DNA of 64,000 nucleotides, taken from the NCBI GenBank assembly GCA_013368315.1, contig JAACJM010000078.1:289544-353543 (forward strand), written 5' to 3'. Shown piece by piece: positions 11,950-21,859 of the stretch; position 1 is the first letter of the stretch, and each line of letters starts with the position of its first letter. The DNA is from Tetrapyrgos nigripes (taxonomy: Eukaryota; Basidiomycota; Agaricomycetes; Agaricales; Campanellaceae). Both the position numbers and the translations under genes were made by a program. A model generated the notes under the pieces. It made no database searches and was not told the DNA's origin. It saw only the letters and a program-made list of their open reading frames with translations.

Positions 11950-12540
11950 TTCGTTGTAGACAGGTGCTGTATACCCAAGGACTCAAACACAAAATAAGTA
12001 GCCTAAGCAGTAAGCGTCACAGACAAAATCTCTGCAATTAGACGAGCATGAGTTTACATCAGTTGCAACCGAGATACCAAGGCTGTAATCAAAGTCATTG
12101 TGGCATAGTATGCAGTGAGTTGCATTATAGAAGTTGAGGAACATCAACTGGTTGTAGAGAAACACCATGGAATCGAGTCTAGAGGCAGAATGGAAAAGGA
12201 AACCTAAGTGGGTGAAATATTACTCTGCGCAGTCTGCATGGCTGTGCCTGCAAATGCTCAGTCTGACGTTGCACTCAAAGTAATCATGACCTAGTTTACA
12301 CAGAGCCAAAAAGAAAAAAGTGTGTGGAGAGCTTCATGGTGGTATGAGAGAGGAAAAAACAAGATAGGCACATTAGACCCTCTAAGCTGTCGGAAATGAA
12401 ATGGAAAATAGAAGAGGGGCAGGACAAATGTGGAAAGAGACGGTCGGGAGAAATTGGGATGTAATTGACATAGCCACCTGCAGAAACACTCATTCTTTGG
12501 CCTCGTAATAAAATCACTGTATCAACAAACCAGTCTGCAG
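11950..12540. other. Intergenic with local duplications
   Basis: Short minus-strand frames only. Stretches resembling 11885-11960 recur near 12120-12165 and 12263-12310 (CATGACCTAGTTTA occurs twice). Confidence 0.35.
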
Positions 12541-12575
12541 GACTTCAAGTTGGCAGTGGCCCTGGCTGGCAAAGG

Positions 12576-12583
12576 TATAAAAA
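12576..12583 (+). promoter_or_regulatory. TATA box with pyrimidine-rich leader
   Basis: TATAAAAA at 12576-12583 is followed by a CT-rich stretch (about 12620-12720) and then, after about 250 bp, the start codon at 12835. TATA plus a CT-rich leader is the usual layout of strongly expressed basidiomycete genes. Confidence 0.5.
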
Positions 12584-12834
12584 CCCCCTGAAACAAGGTC
12601 CATTTTCCCAGATACCAACCGTCCTTCACTGGTCAATCGTCTCAGCTTTTCTCTCTTCATCTTCTTTCATCTTTGAACAGGCTGGTCCCTGTTCCCTCGC
12701 AGTATCTTGGGCTGGTCCTCTGACTGCTGCAATCAACCTCGTCACTCTATTCTTCTACTCTGCTACCTACTCGACCCAGTTTCTGAATTCCCATTTCTTT
12801 CATCACTCCTCTGCCTCACAGATCACGAATCACG

Positions 12835-13023
12835 ATGATGTTCGACAACAAGCTCAAGTCCAAGGTTTTGTACCTCTTCTTTGCTGTCGCCATTTTAAAG
12901 GTGGCAGTAAACACAGCCCCACCAAGTTCAAGCATAGGGACGAACACAACAGATTCAGACTCGTTCCCGTTCAAGCCTTTGAATGTACACACTTTAAATA
13001 ACACTATTGTGAACTTGTATTGA
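12835..13023 (+). CDS. Small secreted protein candidate, 62 residues
   Basis: The frame starts MMFDNKLKSK, followed by a hydrophobic stretch VLYLFFAVAILKVAV and a likely cleavage zone near NTAPPSSS, as in a signal peptide. The mature part would be about 35 residues with three N-x-T sites (GTNTTD has one, LNNTIV one, and a possible third overlaps) and no cysteine. It lies downstream of a good TATA box and CT-rich leader, the main reason to take it seriously. It could instead be the first exon of a longer transcript that includes the frame at 13095. No homolog is recognised. Confidence 0.35.
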   Translation: MMFDNKLKSKVLYLFFAVAILKVAVNTAPPSSSIGTNTTDSDSFPFKPLNVHTLNNTIVNLY

Positions 13024-13094
13024 TCCTGGTCTGTTTCTCATAGTCCTGTCCCCTCCCTGGGGGCAAGGCCAGCAGTCCCGGTTTCTCCCCAAAG

Positions 13095-13429
13095 ATGATG
13101 ACAACCAGTAAACCCAAGGGAGATACAGATCATGATGACTCAGATGGAGAATTTGTAAATTTGTCATCCCAGACCAGTGTAGAATTCCTCAGATTCTGTG
13201 GTGTAGAAGAGGCATTGGCTAATGAATACGTGAGGGGTCAGTACCCTGAACATTTGGACCGTCCAGCTCATTTGGGTGTTGGGATTTATCTTTCCCAGGA
13301 TTACAATAAGTATGTGTCGAGGTCAAGGGGAAGGGGAGAGGGGCAAAGAAGGATAGGATAGGATCCTGAGTCAGGGAATTTAAAACTCACCATCGTCTCA
13401 GGCGATTTGAGTTCGGTATCAATCACTGA
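13095..13429 (+). CDS. Hypothetical two-exon protein
   Basis: The frame begins MMTTSKPKGDTDHDD and has an acidic, then ordinary coding-like composition: VEFLRFCGVEEALANEY, then HLGVGIYLSQDYN. A good donor GTATGTG at 13310 and an acceptor CTCAG at 13400-13401 would splice to a short second exon (13402-13429) ending KRFEFGINH. The GVGIYLS wording resembles turns seen in several fungal ADP-ribosyltransferase-fold proteins, but it is too short to claim that. It may be a truncated gene, or a later exon of the transcript starting near 12605. Confidence 0.35.
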
Positions 13430-14205
13430 AGCGAAGGGATGGATCAAGTCTGGCCTGAAAGCAAAGTCACAAGTGCATCGGAGTCAGTATTGAATATTCA
13501 TATCCTCCACCGTCATAATAATAGGATAACTGGAATGAATGGATGAGAATGCACCACTTGGAATTCCACAACCACAGCATACTAGAACATTTCGAACAAA
13601 AGTTATGCTCGGAGTTGGCGATATGTTCTTGGGGGGGGGGGGGGGGGGGGGGGTGTCGCGGTCCAAGATGGCTTTGTAGACTCTGTTCATAGCAGGAGTA
13701 GAGTAAGTAATTATCAGGTTAGATTTGGCGATAATATGCATTGTGTTGGGCGATTGGACTGAATTGGTGAAAGAGCGGAAGTGCTAGCAAAGACGCTAGA
13801 TGGTTCAAATTTAGCGAGAGGTACACACCTAATATCATCCTTCCCCTTCAGTATCTCCAATGTCTTAGCATGCCCACCAAGATTAACTGATCCTCCTATG
13901 CTGCTGACTTTACGACAGATGGAACAGGTACAGAGCTGCAGAGATTAGAGATCAAATGTGTTAGTGCTCATGGAAGTAGGATACGATGGTATAGATATCA
14001 GGCTGAGTCCAGTCTGAGGCACTGAGTACTTACCTGGTACAGAACAGCTGTACTAGACTGCAACTTGAACCTCACAGCTCCGCAGTGACAACTGCCTTGT
14101 AGCTCAACAGGCATTCTTTGATTTGATCAGACGTTAAGTGTGAAGTATGCCAATGAGGCTGACTGAAATCTGGAGACAATGGAAGTTTTGGTTCAAGAAC
14201 TGGTG
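13430..14205. other. Intergenic with a long poly-G tract
   Basis: Apart from a run of 23 G at 13631-13653 I see no feature. The antisense frame across it is just a poly-proline artefact. Confidence 0.4.
13631..13653 (+). repeat. Homopolymer of 23 guanines
   Basis: An uninterrupted G run that could form stacked G-quartets on this strand. The exact length may be a sequencing estimate. Confidence 0.8.
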
Positions 14206-14211
14206 ATGTTA

Positions 14212-14350
14212 CAAGGCCCTTTAAGGCCGAGTTAACTTAGGTCATAGAGCGACTTTTCCACAGTGTCCAACTCCCACCAGGTCTGGGTCCCACCCCTTGT
14301 GATTGCCATTCATCTGGTCTGGAAAAGACTGAGAACTCTACAGTCATGAC
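14212..14350 (-). repeat. Dispersed repeat family, copy B (partial)
   Basis: Begins TTACAAGGCCCTTTAAGGCC and continues with GAGTTAACTTAGG and CAACTCCCACC, matching one end of copies A, C and D in reverse complement. The ACTGGGG end is not found nearby, so it is truncated. Confidence 0.55.
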
Positions 14351-15272
14351 ATCATCCTCATGAAATTAGTGTCAGTCTCCCCTGCTTATTCTCTATGCTG
14401 CTAGCACTGGAATTAAATTGAAACATCCTCAATCTATACATCTCTATGCATGATTTCCACCACAGTGAACCACTTGCAAACCACAGTCGCTGGTGACGAA
14501 CGACTAGCTCTGAGTGCTCGGACTTCATCACTTTCTCTTTTTCATGTCTTGGTCTAGATCTGAGGTGGATACATAACTGTAGCAGACAGTCATTTAAGAA
14601 CTTGGCAGATCAGTAAAACACAGTCAGTCAAAGATTATGTATAGTGTTATGATGAACTAGCAGGCAATTGTAGGTATTGAAGGTAGAGGAGGCAGTTTCA
14701 GGGTTGCCAATGAGTTGTACAATATAGATGAGCGTGAAAGGCAGAAGGCAGATGACCAAATATACAAAATAAGCTTGAAGTGAGATCTGTTGGGAATGAT
14801 TATCACAGACAACGATGGGAGGTGGTGTACAGTAAAGGTCCCTGAAGAAGACTGAAAGACCAGTCAACGCAATGGGATGCATTCCCAGCCAGTGTCAGCA
14901 CATATGGGTACGTAGAACATGGATGATAATTCATTGCATCAAAGGTTGAGAAGAGACAATAGGGATTTCGTAGGGGTAAACAGACAGATGATGAAACCCA
15001 TAGAGAAGATAAAACACACAGATGTGTGGTGAAGAGCAAACTTCAGAGAAGACTGACACAAATGATAGGGCGAGTGGGTAATAGGAATATGTGAATGAGA
15101 TAACGGAGGAAAAGAGGGGCAGGGATGCATGGGACATGAGATAGCAGGGAGTAGAGAGCAGTTGGAAATGCATAGTGGACAAAGAGGAATGGAGAAAGAT
15201 GAAAGTAAAGAGAAAAAGCGTCAGTACGATCAGTGGTTAGCCCAAAAATGTGACGCACAGTCTCCAGATCCT
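14351..15272. other. Unassigned region with hydrophobic minus-strand frames
   Basis: Frames at 14628-14882 and 14803-15182 on the minus strand are rich in hydrophobic residues (AYFVYLVICLLPFTLIYIV) and could be exons of a decayed membrane protein gene. I could not join them with convincing splice sites, so no gene is called. Confidence 0.3.
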
Positions 15273-15890
15273 TCACTGGGTCTCCTTCTGGCCGTTCTGG
15301 CTCATAACTGTCTCCCACTTGCTTTCCTTTCCCAGCTCGAGAAACACACTCTCAATCTTTTTCTGTAGGTAGTCATCTAACAGAGATTTATGGTGGTAGT
15401 GGTATGGATGGTTTTCGGAATAGTGGGGAAAATGGGGATGGTGAGAGTGGGGAGCATGCGATTCGTTGAAATCGAAGCCAGGTTTGGAGCCGCACACTGG
15501 TGATGTAGAATCAGGAATATACGGAGGGGAATAGTCTGCGTTGCCTGGGGATTTATGTAGTGGGAGGAGGGGGTGGAGGAATGGGAGGAGTGGGGAGAGT
15601 GGTTGGGGTAGGGAGAGTGGTTGGGTAGGGAGAGTGGTTGGGGTAGGGAGAGTGGTTGGGGTAGGGAGAGTGGTTGGGGTAGGGAGAGTGGTTGGGGTAG
15701 GGAGAGTGGTTGGGGTAGGGAGAGTGGTTGGGATGAGGGTAGGTAGAGGACGGGGAGAGAAAGAATGGTTGGGTAAGGAGAATAACACCATGGCGATACG
15801 TAGGAGGGTATCACAGGACCACATGTTGTGTGGTTGAGAAGAGAAGAGATGTGGATGATGACTGAGAATGATAGCGGGAGGATGATGCAT
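15273..15890 (-). CDS. Hypothetical frame containing a minisatellite
   Basis: A 205-residue minus-strand frame. Its middle is a TLPTPT-type repeat translated from the 18-bp minisatellite at 15593-15732. After the repeat the composition changes to histidine-rich (HSHHPHFPHYSE) and then to an ordinary-looking helix, LLDDYLQKKIESVFLELGKE. That last part looks more like true coding than the rest. No family is recognised, and the repeat may simply keep the frame open. Confidence 0.25.
   Translation of the reverse strand: MHHPPAIILSHHPHLFSSQPHNMWSCDTLLRIAMVLFSLPNHSFSPRPLPTLIPTTLPTPTTLPTPTTLPTPTTLPTPTTLPTPTTLPTQPLSLPQPLSPLLPFLHPLLPLHKSPGNADYSPPYIPDSTSPVCGSKPGFDFNESHAPHSHHPHFPHYSENHPYHYHHKSLLDDYLQKKIESVFLELGKESKWETVMSQNGQKETQ
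15593..15732 (+). repeat. Minisatellite, 18-bp unit, about 8 copies
   Basis: Near-perfect tandem copies of GGTAGGGAGAGTGGTTGG; one copy lacks a G. The low divergence points to recent expansion and probable length polymorphism between strains. Confidence 0.85.
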
Positions 15891-16485
15891 CAGTACAACT
15901 CAACTCAAGCAGCCAGAGAAAGCTACGCACACTAAAATCCCCAGACCCTTCTAGTCCAGGCAACACTGATGGCGACTCCAGAAAAGCATGTTGTATGTAG
16001 TTCTTCCCTCAGGTACTCGTGTAATGTGGACTTGTTCTTATGACGGCCTTCGTAGCCATGGTCGTCATAACCGTCTGAAGGTGAGCATAACAGAGGACAG
16101 GGTACGTGAGCGAATACGACGGGGAATAAAGCACAGGTGTCTCTGCTCTGAGATTAAGAGTAGGTTCGTTGGCTTCTTCTTCTTAGGAGGCTATGCCTTG
16201 TAGATCGTTAGAATGCATCAGAAGGAAGTAGCGAAACAAATGTTGAGACAAGAATGACAGGCGTGAAGAGAACAAAACATCTTGGGCAGCAATGCATATT
16301 TGGAAAGATCTTTGGGCAAACATAAAGACGAATTTATGCTCAGTGCTGGAGCTACTCCATAGGGCTGTTCAGCCTCAAATCAGTCCCATATGGAGTAGAC
16401 CTGGGAGAGCAAAAATGGCATTGAAAAATCCAAAATTTAAGTTTGCACAGAGGTCTTTGGAAATATGCAACACCACCCAAGGTGA
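15891..16485. other. Intergenic, left flank of the MULE
   Basis: No supported gene or repeat was found. Confidence 0.4.
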
Positions 16486-16713
16486 AACACAATACACCCA
16501 CCGGTTGACACACCCACATGATTAAAAGTCACGCCAAAGGTCCACTGGTCCATACCATCACATGGGTGTTCACTTGCGCAAAACCGCCCAAGTCCAGCAT
16601 TGTGCAGCCTCCCGACCTTCCTCACAGCGGAGCAGTCTATCCCTAAGGCTCAAAAATTTGTATATACAAATAAATACATTGTTTAGGTAGATATAGCAAA
16701 AAAATGAGTATCT
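16486..16713 (+). repeat. Left TIR of the MULE
   Basis: Inverted copy of 24180-24383, ending near TTGTATATACAAATAAATAC and a short A tract. Confidence 0.8.
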
Positions 16714-18270
16714 AATGGCATTAAGTAGTAAAATCCTTCAATTCTTTTGCACCTGGTAACCCATTGTATTTCCCTTGCGCCTTTTCTCTGTTTAATTTGA
16801 TGAATTGGCCCATGTTGTTGGCCAAGTTCCTCGGGAATCCTCAAAACTTGCAATATCTGTCACAAAATGACTAATATCACGTCCCAATTTCCTATCATGC
16901 AACCCTTTGAGCCAAATGAAGTTTCTGTTAGGAAGCTGTGCTTCAATTAAGTCAGCTGCATGGCGAAGTTCTTGGACCTTTACTTGGGCTTCCTCAACAT
17001 ATTAATCAAGCTGTGAACTCAGAATATGCACTTGAATACTTACCTCATGTTTGTTTTCACTGCTATAATCAATATCAATTGGTGAAATTGGCCAGCTGGT
17101 ACATGCATTAGATGGCAGTGCGGAGGGGGATGGTGATCGTGTAGCTGGTGCACTAGAGAATACTGAGCTCTGACAGTGCTTCAGCATGGATGAAAAAATC
17201 TCTCCATGCACCACCTGTCAGCTGTGAATGGTCACCAAGCCAGTCTTGATCATCACCATCAGTGAATGATCCATACTCAGCTGGTGAGAATGTTCCATGA
17301 GGCTCCCCCTTTGAAACAAGCTGAGGATGTTTATAGAATGGATATACTTGCTGCCGAATCACCTACAAGAATGTCAGTCTGAAAACTCACAGTACAAGGT
17401 AATTAAAAAAGACATATCTGCTGGAAGAAGCGCCAATCAGGTTCACCAACTGCTTGGACCAAGTGCTTGCACAAGCAATGTGAATTGTACTTTTGTTGCC
17501 CACAATTGCAAGTCTGTACTTGGAAGGAGAAGCTATAACCCTTTTCCCAATTGTTTCCAATCAGATTTGAAGGATTTCTGGAAAGGTGACAAAGCCTTTG
17601 AAGTCCCAAGGTGAGATGTTGATCTGAGCTCCTCAATACGAACAATGTAAGTGGGAACAACATCGTGAATCAAGATCCAGACAAGTTGATCAAGTCGAGG
17701 ATGAAGAATGTGTCAACATTCATGGTAGTTTGAAGATGTGAAAGAAGATTTGGCTGAGTTGAATGAGCCCACAGTTTCCACATCTTTGGTGAATACCATG
17801 AGGTCCACATATAGCCCCACACCTTGTGTAATCCTCACTGGAAGCAAAATGTATACATGTCCATCACAGCATTGTAACAAATCTGGTCAGCACTCTGGTA
17901 GTCTGTTTCAAGTCGCTCAGGAAGGAGAGTGTTGACAGAAGTGACGGGTGAATAGATGGAGGAGTTGTTTACGGTGGGGAGCTGGACAGAACACATACTT
18001 TGGATCCTTCGATGGCTTTTCATCAGCATCAAACATCTAATCAGGTCCAAATTCATTAGGGGGGGTCAAAGTTTGACGATCCGGGTTCCGTTCTGCAACT
18101 CGTTCCAGAGACTCGAAACGACGCGAATCGCCGTTCCAACTTTGACCGCCAATTCAGCGCAACGTTCTACTGCTCGTTCCAGACGACGATTCTACCTACA
18201 TAGCTTACATATCTGCCCAAGTTATTTTAGCGTATTTTAGGACATAAAATTTTATTTCTCACAGTTCTTG

Positions 18271-20178
18271 ATGCCCAGCAAGTACGACAACTCATGGCAA
18301 CGCCGTGCTGATCACCTAGTCAATGCTTTTCTCCAATTCCATGCTACACGCTTACGCCAAGTTCGTATACGACAACGAGTAGCCAGGAAGAGGCTGTACA
18401 AACATGCAACACCGGCATCAAACACTAGTACTGTTTCCACCAGTTCAGATTCTGACACTACCACCACATCCAGTGCAAGTACCTCTCGGAATAGCCTCAT
18501 CTCCCAGTCCTCATCTGAAGCCTCTTCTACATCAAGCTCCCCTGGGTCTGACAACAGAGGCTCTGAGTCTGACTCAGACTACGTTGGCTCAGATTTCTTT
18601 CAGCAAGTTTTGGAGGATGTAGAGCTGGATATCATAGTGCGGGAAGTCTCGTTGATGGCTTCTTCTGCAGCTTTGGAAGTGGAGCTGACTGTGGGTTTTG
18701 ATGTAGAGGAGATGTCGGATTCAGAGAGTGGTATGATGGGCAGTGATGCAGATGATGAAGAATCAGAAGAGGAGGATATGGATCTAGATGACTGGGACAT
18801 GGATATGGCCACAGGAGGTGCTCGGAGTGATAGGAATAGGACTAGGCGAGTACGGCTATGTGTCCAGCAAGAGTTATCTGCAATGTATGCACATCGTTAC
18901 ACCATTCCCTGCAAAATCCATGTCAAGGCCCCTCCTCAGTTGCCATTCATCCTCACTCATTCCAAGCTTCATCAGCTGAAGGATTTCCATCAGTGCCTTC
19001 GTGTCTCACCATACACCTTTGACCGTCTTGTGGAGCGCATCCAAAATGACACTATCTTCACCAACCACTCATCTAATGGTCAAATGCCTGTTGCAGACCA
19101 ACTCGCAATAGCTCTCTATCGGTTTGGACACTATGGAAATGCCGCAGGATTGGATGCAGTCAGGCGTTGGGCAGGTGTTGGTAAAGGCACTGTAGTTTTG
19201 GTGACGAAGAGGATATTAGCAGCATTGCTGCGGAGTGACATGCTTGCGGAAAATTTGTGCATGCCAACAGAGGAGGAAAGGGAGGAGGCAAAGGCTTGGG
19301 TTGAAAGGCGTTCATGTCCAGCATGGAGGAATGGCTGGTGCCTTGTTGACGGCACCTTGGTACCTTTGCTTAATCGTCCTTACTGGTACGGCGAGAGCTA
19401 TTTTGATCGAAAATGTAACTATTCATTAAATTTTCAGGTATGTCACTGCTTTCGGCCACTACTTACTCTACTGACGGGTACTTTCTACTCTAGATCATTT
19501 CCCTTCCCAACCTCCGCATCATCGATGTTGGATATGGATACACCGGCAGCACCCATGATGCGACAGCCTGGGAGATGACTCACATCAAGCAGCTGATTGC
19601 TACACTCGTCAGATGTGGGGAATGGGTGTGGGCCGACTCAGCATACCCGGTACATCCTCTATTGTAGTATTAAGATATATGCTCTAAAATTACTTACACT
19701 TTACCAGATATCCGAAAAGGTGGTTGCACCATACAAACATCCTGAGAAAGATTTACCTCAGAACGAGGTCTTCAACCATCAAGTCTCCATGATTTGTATC
19801 AGGTCCGAACACGCTATCAGCTTCCTGAAGGGCCGTTTTTCATCTCTCAAAGACCTTCGCATTAGCATCACCAATGAGTCATCTCACAAACTCGCAACAT
19901 ACTGGGGGCTGGGGTGTGTTGTGACCCACAACTTTGCAATGACTTGTGAAGCTGAAGAACGGTATGCGGAAGGGGACTACAGTGAAGACCCGATCATGCG
20001 AGACCCTTTTCTGGCAGAGGGCATAGAGCATGATGAGTCAGAAAATCCTTTGGGTGAGGGAGTTGCGGAATGTGTCAGGGAAAGCTGGACTGAGAGGCGG
20101 CAACGCCTTTCAAAGGGTCGGCAAAAGCGGGAAGACTTGAAGGATGCTCTCTTTGATTGGAAGGATACATCAGACTGA
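18271..20178 (+). CDS. PIF/Harbinger DDE transposase, three exons
   Basis: Catalyses cut-and-paste transposition with its DDE nuclease fold. Exons are 18271-19437, 19494-19649 and 19708-20178, with donors GTATGT and GTACAT and acceptors TAG and CAG, giving about 597 residues. The first 190 residues are Ser/Thr- and acid-rich. A helix-turn-helix-like region follows (PVADQLAIALYRFGHYG, DAVRRWAGVGKGTV). The catalytic residues are D in CLVDGTLVPL, D in GSTHDATAWEM, and E in IRSEHAISFLKGRF; WADSAYP is the usual block before the last one. I chose ATG 18271 as the first ATG of the frame. No internal stop is seen, so the protein may still be functional. It pairs with the minus-strand gene at 20280-21859. 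Confidence 0.85.
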
Positions 20179-20279
20179 AGTAGACAAGTCAGGTATCTTA
20201 GAGAATTTGGAGTGGATGTCTAACAATTTCTATTTGCTATACTAAGTCTAATTCTATGCTTTTTGCGAGCCATATCGTA

Positions 20280-21859
20280 CTAGCCGCTGTTGTAATTGGT
20301 AGTAGACATAAACGTATCAAAATCCAATTCACCACTGAACGGACTTGGAGAGGAGCGAGTATGGTCAGAAAGCCATCCCGAGTTGGAAGCAGCTGGGGAA
20401 CTAGAGTCTTGATAGAAGGGGTCATCACTGCTACCTGTGGACGAACCTGCCATCATAGAACCATGAGAAAACCCGTTGTTGGATAGGCTGTTTCCATTTA
20501 GAACGTCGACACTGCTGCCAACACGACTCCGCAAAATAGCCATGCAGAGCTCATGTTTATGCCTTTTATCCTCGTATCTCAACTTCACCTCTTCCACTCT
20601 CGCCTTTTCCTCTTGCAATTTCCTCTTCTCTCTCAAAATCTTCAGCTCTACCGTTCCCTTCGCTTTCTGCAAGTCTGCCTGTGCCCGGACTTTATCCAAG
20701 TCAAGCTCTGCTTTTGCAATATCTGCAAACTCTTCATGTTTGGTGTTCTTGGGAGGCTTTGTGTTGACGGCAGTGACTGGGTGGGCTGGAGCTTGTGTGG
20801 GTGCTTTGGGCTTGTGTGTTTTTTTTGGTAGAAGTAACGGTGCGGTTTTTGGCACAGGACTTGGCAGTGGACTGGAAAGGGTGCGTCTCTTCTTCCTCAT
20901 CACTCTGAGCCCCTACTAACTCTGTCTCAGACCCGACGCCATCAATATCAAGCTCATCCTCCATTTCATTGTCTGCCAATTCATCAACTTCTTCTTCAAG
21001 TCCGTCATCAATTTCTAGGTCCACTTCCTCAGCCTTGGCCTCAGCATCCTTATCGACCCCCAGGATTGAAAAATCGACGTCACTCTCGCCATTACCAAGT
21101 CCCACTGGGTTGGAACTTGGCCGCTCCCCAATCAGGTCTCGCATTTCGAAAAACCAGGGTGCATTCTTCCCATGTTTGTCTGTGAGAAGTGAGTGAGAGT
21201 ACTTTCTGAGCAAGAGCACTGATCACGTACCCCAGATAGTCGTAATTTTGTTGTTCTGCTTCAGGTCGATATCAGCAACCGAACGGAATCCCTTGCCAGT
21301 CTTCCCAAGTCCATCCTTTATCATGCGCGTGAGTGCAGCCATTCTTCGTTGAAGATGTAAGTCACACACAATTCTTTGCTCATAATGAAAGACTTACTTG
21401 CTGAGCCTGTTCTTGACTTTGGCAGCCAACTGAGTGCATAGATGGGATGCCGCGGTTTTTTTCTTCGGATCTTGATTTGTCGCCTCTGCAATTTTAGATT
21501 TCCATTCCTCGTCTTCACCAAATATCGCAACGAAGAGCTTGAACTGGTGGTCAATTTTATTGAGACCGCCACCCTTAGCTGTCGACTGATTGGCACCAGG
21601 ACCGGGAAAAAGTCCCTCTTTGATTACTTCGTCTTCCATGAGGCGAGCGAGCAGCGTGAATGAAAGTTTGTGGTCATCAGCAACCCAGTCTATGTCGCTG
21701 CTCTGATGTGAGTATATTATTTTATTCCAACAGCAGATAATCCTTCTTCTTTAACTTCCAGGACTTTTTGGTTGCCGTACTTCTGGTGGTATCTTTTGGT
21801 GTGGCCTTAGTGCAGCGCGTGCGAGAGGAAGGAGGGTTGTCAGCCTCTTTAGAGGACAT
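20280..21859 (-). CDS. Harbinger accessory (Myb/SANT-like) DNA-binding protein
   Basis: Harbinger elements encode a second protein that binds DNA and helps bring the transposase to the nucleus and to the ends. Here the start is probably ATG 21857-21859 (MSSKEADNPPSS). It is followed by a basic stretch and an exon with DIDWVADDHKLSFTLLARLM, a trihelix/SANT-like opening. Next comes KLFVAIFGEDEEWK with a region ending AAKVKNRLSK. Downstream exons give an acidic linker (AEEVDLEIDDGLEEEVDELA), a coiled coil (LQKAKGTVELKILREKRKLQ) and a Ser-rich tail ending at 20280. Exact splice sites of the first two introns are unresolved. The coiled-coil C-terminus is the NAM-associated type common in these proteins. 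Confidence 0.65.

Noticed and set aside
13484..13741. Minus-strand frame with poly-proline
   Set aside because: Produced by the poly-G tract.
15593..15732. CRISPR-like array
   Set aside because: Units are directly contiguous without spacers and the host is a eukaryote; it is a minisatellite.
15541..15837. Plus-strand frame of Gly/Val/Arg repeats
   Set aside because: Direct translation of the 18-bp minisatellite; no flanking gene structure.
20476..20919. 147-residue plus-strand frame
   Set aside because: Antisense of the coiled-coil and acidic part of the Harbinger accessory gene, which has the better motifs.
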